Shown: piece by piece, positions 24,432 through 36,646 of the stretch
Position numbering within the stretch: position 1 is the stretch's first letter
Layout of the letters: every line of letters starts with the position of its first letter
Assembly (NCBI GenBank): GCA_020081605.1
Contig: JAHREC010000013.1
Location: forward strand, 3,658,001-3,722,000
Direction: 5' to 3'
DNA from: Albifimbria verrucaria
Taxonomy: Eukaryota; Ascomycota; Sordariomycetes; Hypocreales; Stachybotryaceae
DNA: 64,000 nucleotides
Program-made: the position numbers and the translations under genes
The notes under the pieces: generated by a model
The model's input: only the letters and a program-made list of their open reading frames with translations
Told to the model about the DNA's origin: nothing
The model's database searches: none

Positions 24432-24439
24432 CTTTTATA
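24432..24439 (-). promoter_or_regulatory. TATA box of the MDR oxidoreductase
   Basis: TATAAAAG on the minus strand, 34 nt upstream of the ATG at 24398. The short leader fits a tightly regulated gene. Confidence 0.55.
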
Positions 24440-25396
24440 GAGAAGATGCTCAAAGCTGAGGATGATAGTTAGATCTGGTTGGAAGGTAGCTAGAGAGAGC
24501 TGTGATGGTGAATCTATTCAGGAATTCTCCCCATGGTGTCAACATGGCTTTTATATTCATTCTGTTCCTTAGCCTCTCCACCGAGCCGTGCATTCAATCA
24601 ACGAGAATCAACGCCTATTGTAAAGTCCGAACTCCAGCCCAAGATCGCGGAGCATCAGGATCGAGATGCAGGATAAACTACGAGATGTGCGGACGGTACG
24701 GAATATGTATTGCCTAATTAGGCAACTCTCTGCTCCGCAATCCCCGCGGTGGGCACCGGTCGTTGGACTTACGCCTCTCGGTTATACTAGATGCTGCAAT
24801 GATGCAGTGAATCCCTAATTCATTGTTCATCCTATGGATATCGGCATCCTTTTCCCGGAGATAGATAGATCTTCGAATGCGTAAAGTCCACATCTACATG
24901 GCGGGAGGTCCAATGTCCACTCTTGGTGCCGCATAGATGCATCTACACATAAGAATCAACCAACAGGGCGATATTGTAGCTCATTCCCGGACTAAAAGAC
25001 CAAGCACCACACTGATTGAATCATATTTTATGCTCAAGTTCAAGGTTCTTGATCCAGGAGCTGACCCTAATTGTCTTGTATTTCAACCACATCAGATGCT
25101 TAGCTCGATTCAAACTACAGTTTCCTATTCAACCACAGAGGTTTCGAGGGTCTGCTCGGTATATGGCCCACAGCCTGATACTCGGTCAACTTTGCAATTT
25201 CACTGAAACAATTCACACCACAAAAAGCATGGTAAGATCTCAGATGAGGTTTCTGTGCACTTGGAATGCCAAGGTACGCTGATAAATATTCTTGACTTAT
25301 ATGGTTTCCAGCGGTAATTGCCAATCATAGTTCTCTGAACAGTCTTGTCGGAGAAAATCATCGATAGGAATCTATAACATGATGATTAGCGAGTTT
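24440..25396. other. Intergenic, oxidoreductase upstream region
   Basis: AT-leaning sequence between the oxidoreductase promoter and the stop of the Zn2Cys6 gene. ORFs are short and unsupported. I see no repeat or RNA gene. Confidence 0.55.
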
Positions 25397-27463
25397 TCAA
25401 TTAATACTCAACGGTTGACAAACCCAATCCAGTGCTTCAGAATTGTTATTGTTATTCATCCAGGTATCAAACACATTCGCTGGCGGTTCCTCAGGAAAGA
25501 GAACACTTTCTCAGGTTGACATCGTATCCGACCGTTCTTCAAGAAAGACTCATGGCTATGCTTCTCAGTGGACGAATTCATGGAGAGCCTACTACGGTCG
25601 GATAGAGACGCTTTCTCCAGTATAATACCAAGAACTTTGGACGCGCGCTGAGCATCCAAGGACTCGGCGCCTCTGGAAATCCATATTTCGTGTACAGTAC
25701 CGAGTACTTTTATACGTGTTACCCATTCATCGGGGCTTACGCTGGTCAGATTTATATGAACCGAGAATATGGGGGTGGCCTTACCTAATATCTGTTGACT
25801 CGCACAAGTCTAGACAGACCACCATGGCGGCAATCAAGAAGTCATGCAGTGCCAGGCTCGTGATCATATATCTGTCTTCGTACATGCGTCCCCCTTCCTG
25901 TACCTCACGGTCCAGCTCGATGTGCAAGTCCAGCATGCTAAGAGCTGCATTCCTACAGCTCTCACGCGAGTACCTATACTTGGGATCGTCTTTACTCGCA
26001 GTAAGGTAGGGTCGGTGCAGAACACATAGGCTTTTGAGGTACATGATTTGAAGCATGATGCGGTGCATGATAGTATAGTTAGGGTCCGTAAAGGACGTGC
26101 TGCGGATTGGGCGGTGTTGCAGGCTTGGTGGAATCGAGGCGTAACATGCAGCAAGCTGAGCATCGAGGACCATGACATCAGCGAAAGGCTGAGGCACGAC
26201 AGACAATGCTCGATGCATGATGCGCCGTAGAATCTTGCACATCTTGCCTTTGACCGCGTAGGCTAAGACCGGGCTGGGGTCAGTGGGAGGTCGTGGTGGC
26301 GGCAAAGGAGTGTCTTCGTCGAAATCTTCGTCGGTAAGGTTGGTTGGAGGTTCCACATCGCAGAAGTCTTCATTTATCATCGTGGGCATCCCTAACTGGA
26401 ACGAATACATGATATCGGCCGCCGCCATCATACTCCAAGCGCGACGCCGCATCTCAGCTTCGAAGGGCGTGATCTTTGACGACAACTTCGTGGAACTACG
26501 GTGGTAGCCCCTCCGTTGAGCCAGACGAATGGCAAGTCCATACAAAGACCAAATCGTAGGGTCAAAGTCCTTCTGCAGCACGTTTCGGCATTGCGCATGC
26601 AGTAGGACTGCTTCGACAGAGAAGGTCTTTGCCTTGAGATATTCCCCACTACCAGACACTCGCTGGCTTTGCTCATGTAGAAATTTGGTGATGCGATGTT
26701 AGCGAGGGAGCCCCAGTCGAATTCCGCGTTCTGAGAACCAAGGCCCCGATGCAAAGGATGGAATATAAGATGCTGACCCAAAGATAGTTCGCCGATTTCG
26801 GATCTGCCAGTAATTTCTCGTAGCGTCTCCTGAAGTGGTGAGCATGCACAAAGGTAGTCGATACGAACTTGGAGTTGAAGTAGGCCTGCACTAGCCTGTC
26901 CATTTCAGAACAGGGCGGGAGGCATTCAATGAGGTCTCCACTGGGTGCAGACTCGCTGTCTCCAAGGATGATGTCTAATCCTATGGTTGCTTGATGCTGA
27001 CTTCCATTCCTGTCTCCTTCGACTTCTAGGCAGTTTTGGATATCATGGATGCTATCCACTATGGCAGCCCAGGAGGTAGGTCCATAATAAGGAACTTCTG
27101 CATCGTCTACTAGATTTCTTTCTCTAGTTGCATGCGGATCTACGGCGTCTGAGCCATTGTGAGGGTGCTGACCTGGCCCTGTTGGAGGTGGCTCTGCAAG
27201 GACCTTCACCAGCTCCTCCAGCTTGTTCAGCCTGGCTTGAAGCTCGTGTTTCCCGTGGCCGTAGCTGGGGCACCCTGCGGACCAAATTTACAACCGCTTG
27301 CGTCGCCGCGCCTCTCGCATGCGCCGCAGGGTTGACCGCGATCACACTTTGATTTGCGTCGCTGGCATGACGTGCATGATAATGCCGCCCTGTTCCGCTT
27401 GATTCGATGCGGATCGGCGGCCCGGAAGACAGAAGTGAACTGAAGAATGTTCTCAGCCGGCAT
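25397..27463 (-). CDS. Zn2Cys6 transcription factor with fungal middle-homology domain
   Basis: The N-terminal binuclear cluster, about residues 30-58, is C-TS-C-QRRKSK-C-DRGQP-C-GA-C-ERRGDASG-C. A short leucine-rich coiled coil follows (LQARLNKLEELVKVL), then the fungal-specific factor domain (QAYFNSKFVSTTFVHAHHF, LKAKTFSVEAVLLHAQC, RRGYHR, MRRRAWSMM). A small intron (25742-25784) precedes the last exon, which ends in a segment containing PANVFDTWMNNNNN. There are four one-base losses: 27267-27270, about 26730, 26644-26647 and about 25488. Restoring them gives 676 codons, so the gene is longer than any single frame suggests. Nuclear DNA-binding regulator; target genes unknown. The adjacent oxidoreductase is a candidate. 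Confidence 0.9.
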
Positions 27464-27999
27464 CTTGGTAACGATGGCGCGAATCGTCTTTTATAAGTGG
27501 CTGCGTTTGGTTTTGGTTCAAGGAGCAACAATCCCCAAGGCAGGTTGATCAAACGTCGGAGGTGAGGCTGGCACAATTCCGAGCATGTCTAGATTCGATC
27601 AGACGTCACGCATGATTTATGCCCAGCATCTAATGTATGAAGGTGAGAAGCAAAGTCGTAGTCAGCTATCGAGAACTCGTCCAATCTTGTATATACGTTG
27701 GGCTGACGGTGGAGCAGGCAGGTTGAAATGACTATGCTTTAAGTTAAGGTACATTGCAGGCATCACTAGCATTAGTAATCTCCAATTCACAAACTCATCT
27801 TTTCCGGATTCTCGTCCAAGATTCAGCATTATCGCATTGACGTAGATTTTGCTCTATGATGATGCTACATTGGAGGTGCTTCCAGTCGTCGTGACCTATA
27901 TGTGGAAGAAGCCCGCTTCTAATTCTATACAACAATGCTTGGCGAAATATCATACAGCTACCCACCATGCCAGCCTGCAACGCCAGTGCCTCCAGTATA
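27464..27999. other. Upstream of Zn2Cys6 gene; possible PPR tail
   Basis: Promoter side of the Zn2Cys6 gene and downstream side of the PPR gene. A minus-strand frame ending at 27795 continues past the PPR stop with protein-like sequence (LYSILEALALQAGMVGS). The true PPR C-terminus may therefore lie here. No separate gene is supported. Confidence 0.45.
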
Positions 28000-30511
28000 C
28001 TATACAAAGTTATTTGTGTCCAAGTGCACCTGATCCACAACAATGCGTTCCATGTTGTTCTTAATGATGCTCTCCATGGCCTCCATTGCTGCTTTCTGAT
28101 CCCCCAATTTCGCAAACGCCTTCATTGTCCGGTCGTTCATGTGAAACCGCCAGCCTCCATCCTGCGCAATGCGCCAACTGTGCTTGAAATATCTTGCGCA
28201 GAGGCGTACCCCTTGATCACTGTATTCCACAAGGGCAGGTCAGGTTTAAGCCCATGCTCGTGCAAAACTTGGATCATCTGCTCTGCAAGAGTTGCGTTGC
28301 CCGAGACATCAAACCGCCAATGACAATGGTGAAAGTGATGAGGCTCGGCGCAGGGTGACCAAGCAGTCGCTTATCTATATCCGCTCCCGTTTTCTGGCCT
28401 TGCTTCGACTTTGGTGTTCCCAATCTTCTCAAATGGCCTTGCAACATATCCCCAAACACCTGTAGAGCGGCACGCGTAAGCTCGGGCCGCTCCATCATTG
28501 CTCTGATGAATGCGTCGTGCACAAGGCTGTGTTTCTTCCGGATTAGCCGGTCAAACGGGCCTCTTGGCTTGTCTCCTTCTAGTCGGGACTTGAAAAATTG
28601 GTAGAACTTAAGAACATCGGCTGATTCCTCCAACCCCTGATGTATGCCACTAACATCGTGGCCACCGTAGAAGGGCTTGGTGCGATCTTTTCACTCGAAT
28701 TTGTAGAAAAGACCTCGTCGACAACTGGTACAAGGGAGTTAAAGAGCCTCCAGTGAGGGTCTCCTGAAGGGTCCTTATGGCCATGATCTTCCATGAGTAA
28801 TAAAGGTAGTGAATCTGGAAACCAGCGCTGCAATGGCTCTATCTGGAATCTCTTTTCATAGATGCGCAGCATTGGTAAGAAGAGAGGCATGGTCCAGGGA
28901 CTCTTTCTACGCTCCTGGCGGAACGAATCCGCTATTCCAAAGTGAGCAAGAGCATCAAGTCCATGGTCGAGCACATCCACAAAGGGCATGTCTGTGACCT
29001 TGGCCACTTCAAATGCTTTCCGTATGTGTCCTGGCTGAAGGCTGCGCTTCGCCCCATTGAGCAGCTTGTGAGCAGCTTTCTTATCGAGTTGCACGCCCTC
29101 CTCGGAAAAGAGCAGAGCGAGACGGGCTGCTTCTTCGAATTCTCCGCGTTTGCATAGAGCATCCAAAGCAGCAGTAATCCCAATCAAATTCGGTACGTAA
29201 TTGTGCTCCACTAGAGTCTGCAGTGCTTCTTCTGGGGTTAAAAATTGACTTGCTTCCGAATCTCTATCAGTTGGCGATCTATACGTGAGCAAGCTCGTGG
29301 TGACCTTGCCTAGAGCTGCATTTTGATTGTCTATTTTTAAAAGAGTTATGATCAGACCTAAAGCCTTCCGCTTATGTTGTTCGTCAAGGCTGAATCTTGT
29401 AGCGAAGCTCAGCATTGTCTCATACTCAAGTTTATGGCCTGCATGCTGCAACATTTCATACAGCTCAACAACATGATCCGTGGGCAGGTAACGCGCTAAG
29501 AGTCCAAACAGTCTTCCTGTGGAAAAAGCTGGCACCTTGGAAAATGAGTTTAGAACCTGTTCAAGGAGTTCTAGCACCTGATTTGCTGATTGAACGCGCT
29601 GTGTAGCAGTTGCGGAGAAAAGCTGAGGGTTCTGACGCCGTGCTATGAATAAAAGGACGTCGTAGAGTGCATAATTAGGCGGCAATGGATTTAGAGTAGC
29701 GCTGAGGACAGAAGCAGCTTTGTCTGGAGAGAAGTATAGCGTCGCAAGCATCACATTGGTCCATGTGGTCTTGCGCTCCTCAGCATCCAGCGACATCCAC
29801 GCTTTTTGCATAGCGGAGGAAGTTTGTAATCTGGAAAGCCAGCTTCCAGCTTCAAGCCATTCGCGCGAAGCCGGCTTCTCCCGATACACTATTCCGTCGT
29901 ATTTTGCTCCCAATCCATAAAATCCGCTTCTGATGTGACTGGGACTTGGGGTGAGCTGCTAGTCGTCACGCCCAGTTGACCAAGTTGTTTTCCTCGTCTG
30001 CGAATTCTTTCAATCCATGCGAATTGGCGTGCGGAATTCTGCAATCTGTGCCTTGCGGCGTTGACCTCGGCGAGAGGAAACAATTCTTGAAGGCGGCTTC
30101 GTAGCTTCAGCAGCAGAGCGTCTGAGCTGGTGCTTGAGCGTGCTGAATCCCTGGAGACGCATCTTGGAGTGAGGGATCTGTGGCGGCAATGGTCCCATTG
30201 CGCCCCGAATCGTCTTTCTCCCCATGGAGCGGTTTCGGTAGCGTTACCGGAGGCGGGCTGAGGGCACGATCCCCATCAGCCAAGCGTTGTTGATTCCCGT
30301 GTTCAGATACATCGGAAGCGTCTGAAAACACGCCATTCCAGTATATCTCCTCGGCGGCTGTTTTTAGGTCAGGCGAGATTCGAGACGCGAGCAATCGTGC
30401 AGAGCCGGAATAAGTACGAAGTAAAGGAGTGCTGGTCCGTATCGAGATTCGAGGTCGCAAGGAGTGAATATTCGAGCAGCGAACACAGTTGACGAAAGCT
30501 GCCCGCATCAT
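28000..30511 (-). CDS. Pentatricopeptide-type (PPR) mitochondrial protein
   Basis: Large helical-repeat protein, about 838 residues once corrected, likely mitochondrial and acting on organellar RNA. The N-terminus is Arg/Ser-rich without acidic residues (MMRAAFVNCVRCSNIHSLRP), as in a targeting presequence. PPR-like helix pairs occur at HNYVPNLIGITAALDALCKR, GHKLEYETMLSFATRF and HGLKPDLPLWNTVIKGYA. Five one-base losses occur near 30150, 29910, 28635, 28301 and 28138. Filling them gives exactly 839 codons from 30511 to the stop at 28000. A second Met at 30508 is an equally good start. The gene lies head-to-head with CWF18 across 410 bp. The family is clear from the repeats, but I cannot name the orthologue. 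Confidence 0.82.
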
Positions 30512-30921
30512 GAAAAGACCGGCATGTGACCGTATGCAAACACAGTCATTGTGTGCGCATAAGGCGGGCAAATACTATCGCGACGCAGGTCGAATGTATG
30601 TGATGTAGGAAAACCCAGAATTATTAGCTGAGATAAGGCAGAGTGGAGGCTTATCGGTCGCCGCCCAGTCCCATGTGGCGCTACGTACAAACACCAAAAA
30701 CAGCGTCCACTGTAATTACCTTACCTACCTCTCTATACCTGTCGCATCTTTTTATGCTAGGACTTTACTCCCCAACTCGATACGCGACATCACCTCACGC
30801 AAGCCTTCAATTGTACACTTCGGCTCTTCGCGCGTTTCTTCCCGCATTTGCCCAGCAGCGAAGCCCCAGCAAATAGCAAAAACTCATCAGTACTACTATA
30901 CCGACTCTATCACTATCCACA
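30512..30921. promoter_or_regulatory. Shared upstream region of PPR and CWF18 genes
   Basis: 410 bp between divergent starts; both promoters must sit here. There is no clear TATA box. Confidence 0.5.
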
Positions 30922-31539
30922 ATGTCCTCCGCTCAATCTACGTTGGGCGCTGCGGCCGACGACCGAAAAGCGCGTCTCGCAAAGCTCAAAAACCTTAAGC
31001 GCAAGCAACCAGCAGATGAGATTGTGGCTCCAGAGTCGGCTCGATCTCCGTCACCACCACAAGAAGTCGACGTCTCCCGTTTACATCTTTCCGGTCGCAA
31101 CTACGACCCTGAAACAAGGGGCCCAAAGCTGGGCTTTGAACAGCCACCGACACTCGATATCGAGAAACCCACGCTGGAAGAGCAGGCCGCGGAGGTGGAG
31201 TCAGTGGTGAGGCAGCAGGCGGCCGAGGAGGCACAAGACGACAAAGGCATTGACCTGTTCAAACTTCAACCAAAGAAGCCAAACTGGGATTTGAAGCGCA
31301 ACCTAGAACAAAAGATGGAGATCTTGAACGTCCGCACAGATAATGCTATCGCTCGGATTGTACGGGAGAGAATAACGGGAGGCCAAAAAGCGCCAGGCCA
31401 AATATCAAGCACAGAAAACGCGAAGGATAGTCACGAGGCGGCGGGCATGGATGGTATTGCTCTGGTAGAAGGACTACGGGTCAAGGAGAGAGAGGAAGAG
31501 GAGGAAGAGCGAAGGAGCGAGCAGAGGTCGATGCTATAG
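30922..31539 (+). CDS. CWF18: Pre-mRNA splicing factor Cwf18 (CCDC12 family)
   Basis: Nuclear spliceosome component of the Cwf18/CCDC12 family, associated with the Prp19/NTC-activated spliceosome. Single exon, 205 residues, unbroken. The protein is highly charged. An N-terminal basic helix (RKARLAKLKNLKRKQ) is followed by RNYDPETRGPKLGFE and the family core FKLQPKKPNWDLKRNLEQK with MEILNVRTDNAIARIVRERI. The acidic end is EEEEEERRSEQRSML. It is convergent with the ZCCHC10-like gene, 123 bp stop to stop, and divergent from the PPR gene. Confidence 0.92.
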   Translation: MSSAQSTLGAAADDRKARLAKLKNLKRKQPADEIVAPESARSPSPPQEVDVSRLHLSGRNYDPETRGPKLGFEQPPTLDIEKPTLEEQAAEVESVVRQQAAEEAQDDKGIDLFKLQPKKPNWDLKRNLEQKMEILNVRTDNAIARIVRERITGGQKAPGQISSTENAKDSHEAAGMDGIALVEGLRVKEREEEEEERRSEQRSML

Positions 31540-31662
31540 GAGCGTAGGGACAATCAGAAGAGGCTTGATTGAGTATTATGTTTGAATAATGTAGGTAGAC
31601 ATGATGGCCCCAAAATCAGGGACTTCAGTTTGGTCGCGAATCTATGATACCCCCCAGTTAAC

Positions 31663-32645
31663 TTACGCTGCGTTTTTGGAACGGGTCAAAGCCAGCCGCT
31701 TGCTGAAGGGGCTCAGGCTTCGCTCTCGTGTGTTTCCTTGTCCCACTGGCCTTCGACGCTCAGTGTCTTGTTCCGGGCGATGTCTCGGACCTCCTTCATC
31801 GCGCCATCGTCTCCGCTGCCCATTTCCTGCACGGTGTTCGTGCTCTGGTGACAGCGAGCGGTCTCGACTATCCCCGTCGTGTGTCGCCAATATCGCGGCT
31901 CCGTTCTTGCTGCATTCCCTGTGCCCTCTACCACTTCTAGCTTCTTCAGTACGAGCACCCGAGTGATCAATTTGCCTGCTTCGATCGTCGTCATACCGAG
32001 GTGAACGGCTACCCCTTGACGATAACCTATCACGGTCCTCAGCTGGCGACGGGCTGCGACTTTCATTGCGTTCCTGATGCCGAGGCCGGCGCTCTTCTTC
32101 ACTGTCGTAACTGTGGCTTACCGCACGTCTCGGTGGGGATCCAGCCCTCTGCCTCGGGGGTGATACGGATCGAGATGCGTTTGTGGAAATGGTAGAGACA
32201 GATTCTGAAGAGACTGACCTCCGCCGTTTCGATTCAGACTCTACAAGCTCGTCATCACGCTCCTCTAATTCACGTTTTCTGGCTCGCTCAGCCTCTCTCT
32301 TGGCAAGCTCCTGATCAGCAACTCCCTTTCTGGCGTGTTGTCAGCAACAGCAACTCGGGTTCTGGTTGGAAATACTGACTTATCCTCCAGAGGCTTTAAG
32401 GTTTCATTCGTCAGCTTGGGAACTAATTTCGGATTCCGCAACTGCTGAGTACGTGATGGACGCGACACGTACGGTCGGTCCTGAGATGATGCTTTGCATT
32501 CATATGAGTAGTGCCGTGCTGAGAGCTGTCAGTTGTGGAAACGATTATTGAACGTGCGAGGTGACATATCTCTTTTCAAACATTTTTGACATTGCACATT
32601 CGCAGGTGTTGACCGTGACGGTCCGCCGCGGCCACGAGCAAACAT
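31663..32645 (-). CDS. ZCCHC10-like zinc-knuckle protein with Arg/Ser-rich tail
   Basis: Predicted nuclear RNA-associated protein. Exon 1 (32645 to about 32568) encodes MFARGRGGPSRSTPANVQCQ and the first two zinc ligands (CQKC). Exon 2 (32518-32380) supplies the other ligands in HYSYECKA, then RPYVSRPSRTQQL, the family hallmark shared with human ZCCHC10. Exon 3 (32329-31663) encodes KKGVADQELAKREAERARKR followed by a long RS/RD-rich tail. The intron 2 junction is clean. The intron 1 donor is not: no GT gives a CX2CX4HX4C knuckle in frame, so a sequence error or unusual splice site is likely. The neighbour CWF18 is also an RNA-processing gene. Confidence 0.82.
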
Positions 32646-33995
32646 TGTTTGAAAGGAAGTGACGGGGACGATATGAGATTCTTGTGAGTAAGCCTTTCGC
32701 GAGAGGCTGGATTGGTTTGATACAAGGTCGCAATCGGCGAATACGACAGGTGCTTCAACACTATGCCTCAAAGAGCGAGATGGGAAATCTCACAATAGTA
32801 GTAATCGATGGGGTAGGTTGTATATGAGGCGAGGTGAGGTAGCTCTCACACCAACCAATACAGCTACAAGTAGAGCTGATTGCTGTCACGTGCTTGGTTG
32901 ATGATTGCGACGATAGTCGTGATGGCGTCCAACGGAATTGGGCTCGAATGCTCCAGTAAGCTGGCCAGGACAGAGAAAACAGATTGGGAATCTATGTGGT
33001 AGGCCTATGCGTGTGTCTAACCTCAATAAGTGTCGCCGATGATGCCTTACGGAGCTCAAAGTAAAGCGGCTTGGGGATCATGAAAAATGCCTTACGTTAT
33101 CCGCCATGGGCCATGGGCCATAGCACACAGCCTAAAAAATCGATGCTTGGATGGACGACAGGCGGTACCTTGGGGACCACCCACTGCAGGTGCCACAGCA
33201 AGTCACTCCCACCGCCCGTTGGGCAACTGAGGAATGTATTGGCGCTAAGACTTTTTGACCGTTGTTCGATACTGAATAAGGTAGGCTGGAATTATTCCCA
33301 ACTCAACATCCATTTGCTTGAGCAAGCATCACAGTTCTTTTGGTCGGCCCAACTGTTGTTCGCCATCGATAGACCTACGCATCGGAAGGGCAGCCTCGCT
33401 TTGAAGTCTGCCGCCTACCGACTGATCGTCCGGTACCCCCACGCCTGGCGACGCACTCTCCTGGCACAAAGTCTGCCCGTAAGATCCCCAGCCTTTCCCG
33501 CACAATCACCCCTCCATGCCTCATCACAACTTCTCTTCAGCTTGCTAGTCAGCGCAGCACTGCGCCGTGGATGTCGCCATTTTTGTCTTGTCTGGATGCA
33601 TTGATATTTTCTTCGGCCTTCCTGTTTCTTTAGCTAATTCTCAAATCACAGGCAGAGAAACTGTCGTCGTTCCGTGTTCTGTCTTCCCCACGCATGAGAA
33701 CACTCGTCAAGTCCCGAGCGCCCGAAACAATGTTCTGCTCGCTACTACGATGAGCACCGGTGCTTTGCTTCGACCCGCTGGCTCCTTTTCGTCGATTTAA
33801 GTTCTTGATTTGGTTTCGCATTCTGTCACTTCCACCAGCCGCCCTTGCGATTCATCCTCCGTGGCCTTCCGTATCGACGCTTACGCATATTTCTTGTCAC
33901 TACTCCAGGCAGCATTCGCTCCCTGCCTCGTTCTACGTACTTATTCGTCATATAATTCTCCCGAATTGGATCTCTGATTGTCGTCCTGTGCCAAC
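32646..33995. other. Divergent upstream region of ZCCHC10-like and R3H genes
   Basis: 1.35 kb between two divergent starts. ORFs present (for example 33071-33604) have no family motifs. The last 500 bp are CT-rich and are probably the R3H gene leader. Confidence 0.5.
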
Positions 33996-36646
33996 ATGGC
34001 TACGGCGCAAATGTCGGATCTACCCAAGCCTTCCTTTGCCAAGGTATGATCTTGTGCTTCGCCAATTTCATTTGTGGCGTGGATTCGCTCGCTCTTGCAC
34101 GCAATGCTAACTTGTCTTTCATCCGTAGGTCGCCGCTTCGGTTTCTAAAGAGAACATGAAGCAACAGCCCGCACGCCGCATCGTCTCGCCGCCAAAAGAT
34201 CAATGGACAAACCCCAACATGTCATCTGCTTCAGCCGGCCCAGTCATAGCTAATGGAGGCCCGGGCAGGACTCCAGTAACTCAAAACGCTGCTTCGACCC
34301 AGGCCGCGAACGCCACTGCTACATATAAGACTGGCGCGGGCATTGATACAGTTATGTCCTCGCTCCATGATCTAAAACTGGAGGCGAGCGCCCTGAATGT
34401 TGTGGTCAATGGAGGCGGCGTTATACCGCTGGACTCATCACGGCCAGTGGTCAGCAGGGAGAGTGGTTCTGATGAATCTCAAAGGGCTGATTCCAGTTCT
34501 GATCTGGGAACTAAACCACCCAGCATAGACGGGAAGAGCATTACATCTGGAACAACTTTCGCCTTGGACGAGAAGGAATCCCTGCGTCCTGATGACAGTG
34601 CCAGCGTTAAAGCCGCAGCGGAAGATGATGACGCCTTCTCTATACGTGGCTCATTAATTGCGGGCTCGCGTGTTGGCTCTGAACTCGCAAACCGAGCCAG
34701 ATTTATCCAGCTGGGCGACATGCCAGAACGCCGGCTCTTGCAACCATCTACTAACTCGTTAGCGCAAGGCGCAGTAACACCTCAAAGCTCCTCGTCTGAA
34801 CAGCCGCCTGGTGCAGCGCCTACGATCCCCTGGCAAACGTGGGTAGCTCATCAGACGCTCTGAACGTTATATATCGTCAAGCTCCTGATGAAAAACTTCT
34901 TGAAGCCCTTGCCAGTCCAAGAGACAGGCTATTTCTGCTGCGATTGGAGAAGGATGTGATCGAATTTGTACAGGATTCCAAGTAAGATAATCTCCTGCTA
35001 TATCCCGATTGACCTGGCTAATATTGTGATAGGGAGCCATATATGGACTTGCCACCATCCAATTCATTCTGCAGGATGTTAACGCACAAATTAGCTGACT
35101 ACTACCACATGACCCATTCTTATGAACCTCATATCGGCTCAGTGCGCATCTTCAGGACGCCCTTCTGTCGCGTCCCCCTCATTGGCTCTCATGAGCCCAC
35201 AGGTCGAGACAACTGCAGCCACGACACCTCCCCACCCATGTTGCCCAAAAAATCATGCGTAGGGGACAAGACGAAGCCGGTGGCCTGGCGAGTGCTGGCG
35301 CATCGAAGCCTGCTTCTGAAGATGGCAGTGATGGCAAAGATGGAAAAGAGAAACTGCCAGCTGCCAACCAAAAGTACGTACAAATGACTACCGAGAAGGT
35401 CGACATATACTGACTAGGCTTGACTTAGGCTCACCAGAGAAGAACGAGAGGAAATGTACAAACTGGCACGTGAGCGAATATTCGGTAACTCCGAGGAAAA
35501 TGTGACAGGTATGTAGACTACGATACCCACTGCTGACTTGGCCGATTTATTGAGACTGTCAATAGAAAATGACGAAAATGGAATGTCTCGAGCAAGCTCT
35601 CTTTCTGCCAACAAATCCAATGTTGGGAAACGAAGCAAGACCGCCAAGCAGCGACGGGACGATTCGGACAGTTTCGATTCGCGCAACCAATACACTCCAT
35701 ATTGGGGTCCTCAGCAGCAGACTTGGGTGCCACAGCCTCAACCGCCCTATGGACCTCCAACGAGTGGTCAGTTCAGTGGCCAGCCAGCCCTAGGCTATCC
35801 CGGGCAGATGGCTCCTGCTTATGGGCAGCAAGCTGCAGCTTACTCGGGAGGACCGGCCATGATGCAGAATGCTAACTGTCCAACGTATCCTATGCCCTCG
35901 GTTAGTTCAATCTGTCTTCATCGCTGCCATAGGCTGCTAACAGTAATTCAAGTACCCCCTCAACCAGGCCCCCACGTTATCAACCTGGCGGTAGTCCCAT
36001 GACTTCGTACGGCTCTCCAGTCACAACGGTTCCTCCGCAGCAGAGTTGGCCGCAGCCTGGAGTCAATCAGCCTGCGTATCCTCCAAGAGGACCTGCGCCT
36101 ACAGGTCCCGTGAATGGCGCGGGAATCCCATATGCGTATGGACAATTGCCTGCCAACGCTAATCCTCACGACCCCAAGAGCCAACACCCCATCCCTGGAA
36201 GTTACAATAGGAATCATGCGTTCAATCCGAAAACGCAATCTTTCATACCAGGAAGCAACGTAATGCCTCCATCTCAGACACCCCGGCACCATTCACACCT
36301 GGATCACATCATGGTAGCCCCCAAATTGGAACCCCTCACCTAGCATTTCCAGGATATCAACAAGGTATGCCTCAGCCATACGGAGGCGGGTACGGAATGG
36401 CTCGTCAGGGATCGAATCACTCAGGACCTATTTATCACACACCCCGCTCATGACACCACCTCATAGCCAGTATATCCCCCAATGCAAAATCCTCAACATG
36501 GTCCCATTCAGCATATGGGACAAGGCTCACCAGCGCATGTACCCGGGCGGCCGAACGTCCCAACGGGACCAACGCAAATGTTTAGTCACCTGCCAACATA
36601 TGGCAATCCTGCAACGCTTCCGCAGAAGCCAGCCGCGGGTATTTAA
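33996..36646 (+). CDS. R3H and SUZ domain RNA-binding protein
   Basis: Cytoplasmic single-stranded nucleic acid-binding protein of the R3H-SUZ type (yeast Rbs1 and animal ARPP21 share this architecture). Six exons: 33996-34043, 34129-34981, 35033-35373, 35429-35508, 35566-35900 and 35953-36646. A disordered N-terminal region precedes the R3H core (RDRLFLLRLEKDVIEFVQDS, then NSFCRMLTHKLADYYHMTH, which holds the R-xxx-H motif). The SUZ motif reads LTREEREEMYKLARERIFG. The C-terminal half is a Pro/Gln/Tyr/Gly-rich low-complexity region ending in ATLPQKPAAGI. Ten missing bases at nine sites (34823, 35174-35178 twice, 35230, 35247, 35957, 35971, 36281, 36442, 36476) must be restored. The total is then exactly 787 codons. 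Low-complexity C runs explain why this gene is the worst affected. Confidence 0.88.

Noticed and set aside
23286..27463. Secondary-metabolite or toxin gene cluster
   Set aside because: No polyketide synthase, NRPS, terpene cyclase, P450 or transporter is present near the regulator and oxidoreductase.
33071..33604. Plus-strand 177-codon ORF upstream of the R3H gene
   Set aside because: Codon use and composition are not coding-like, there are no motifs, and it lies in the divergent leader of the R3H gene.
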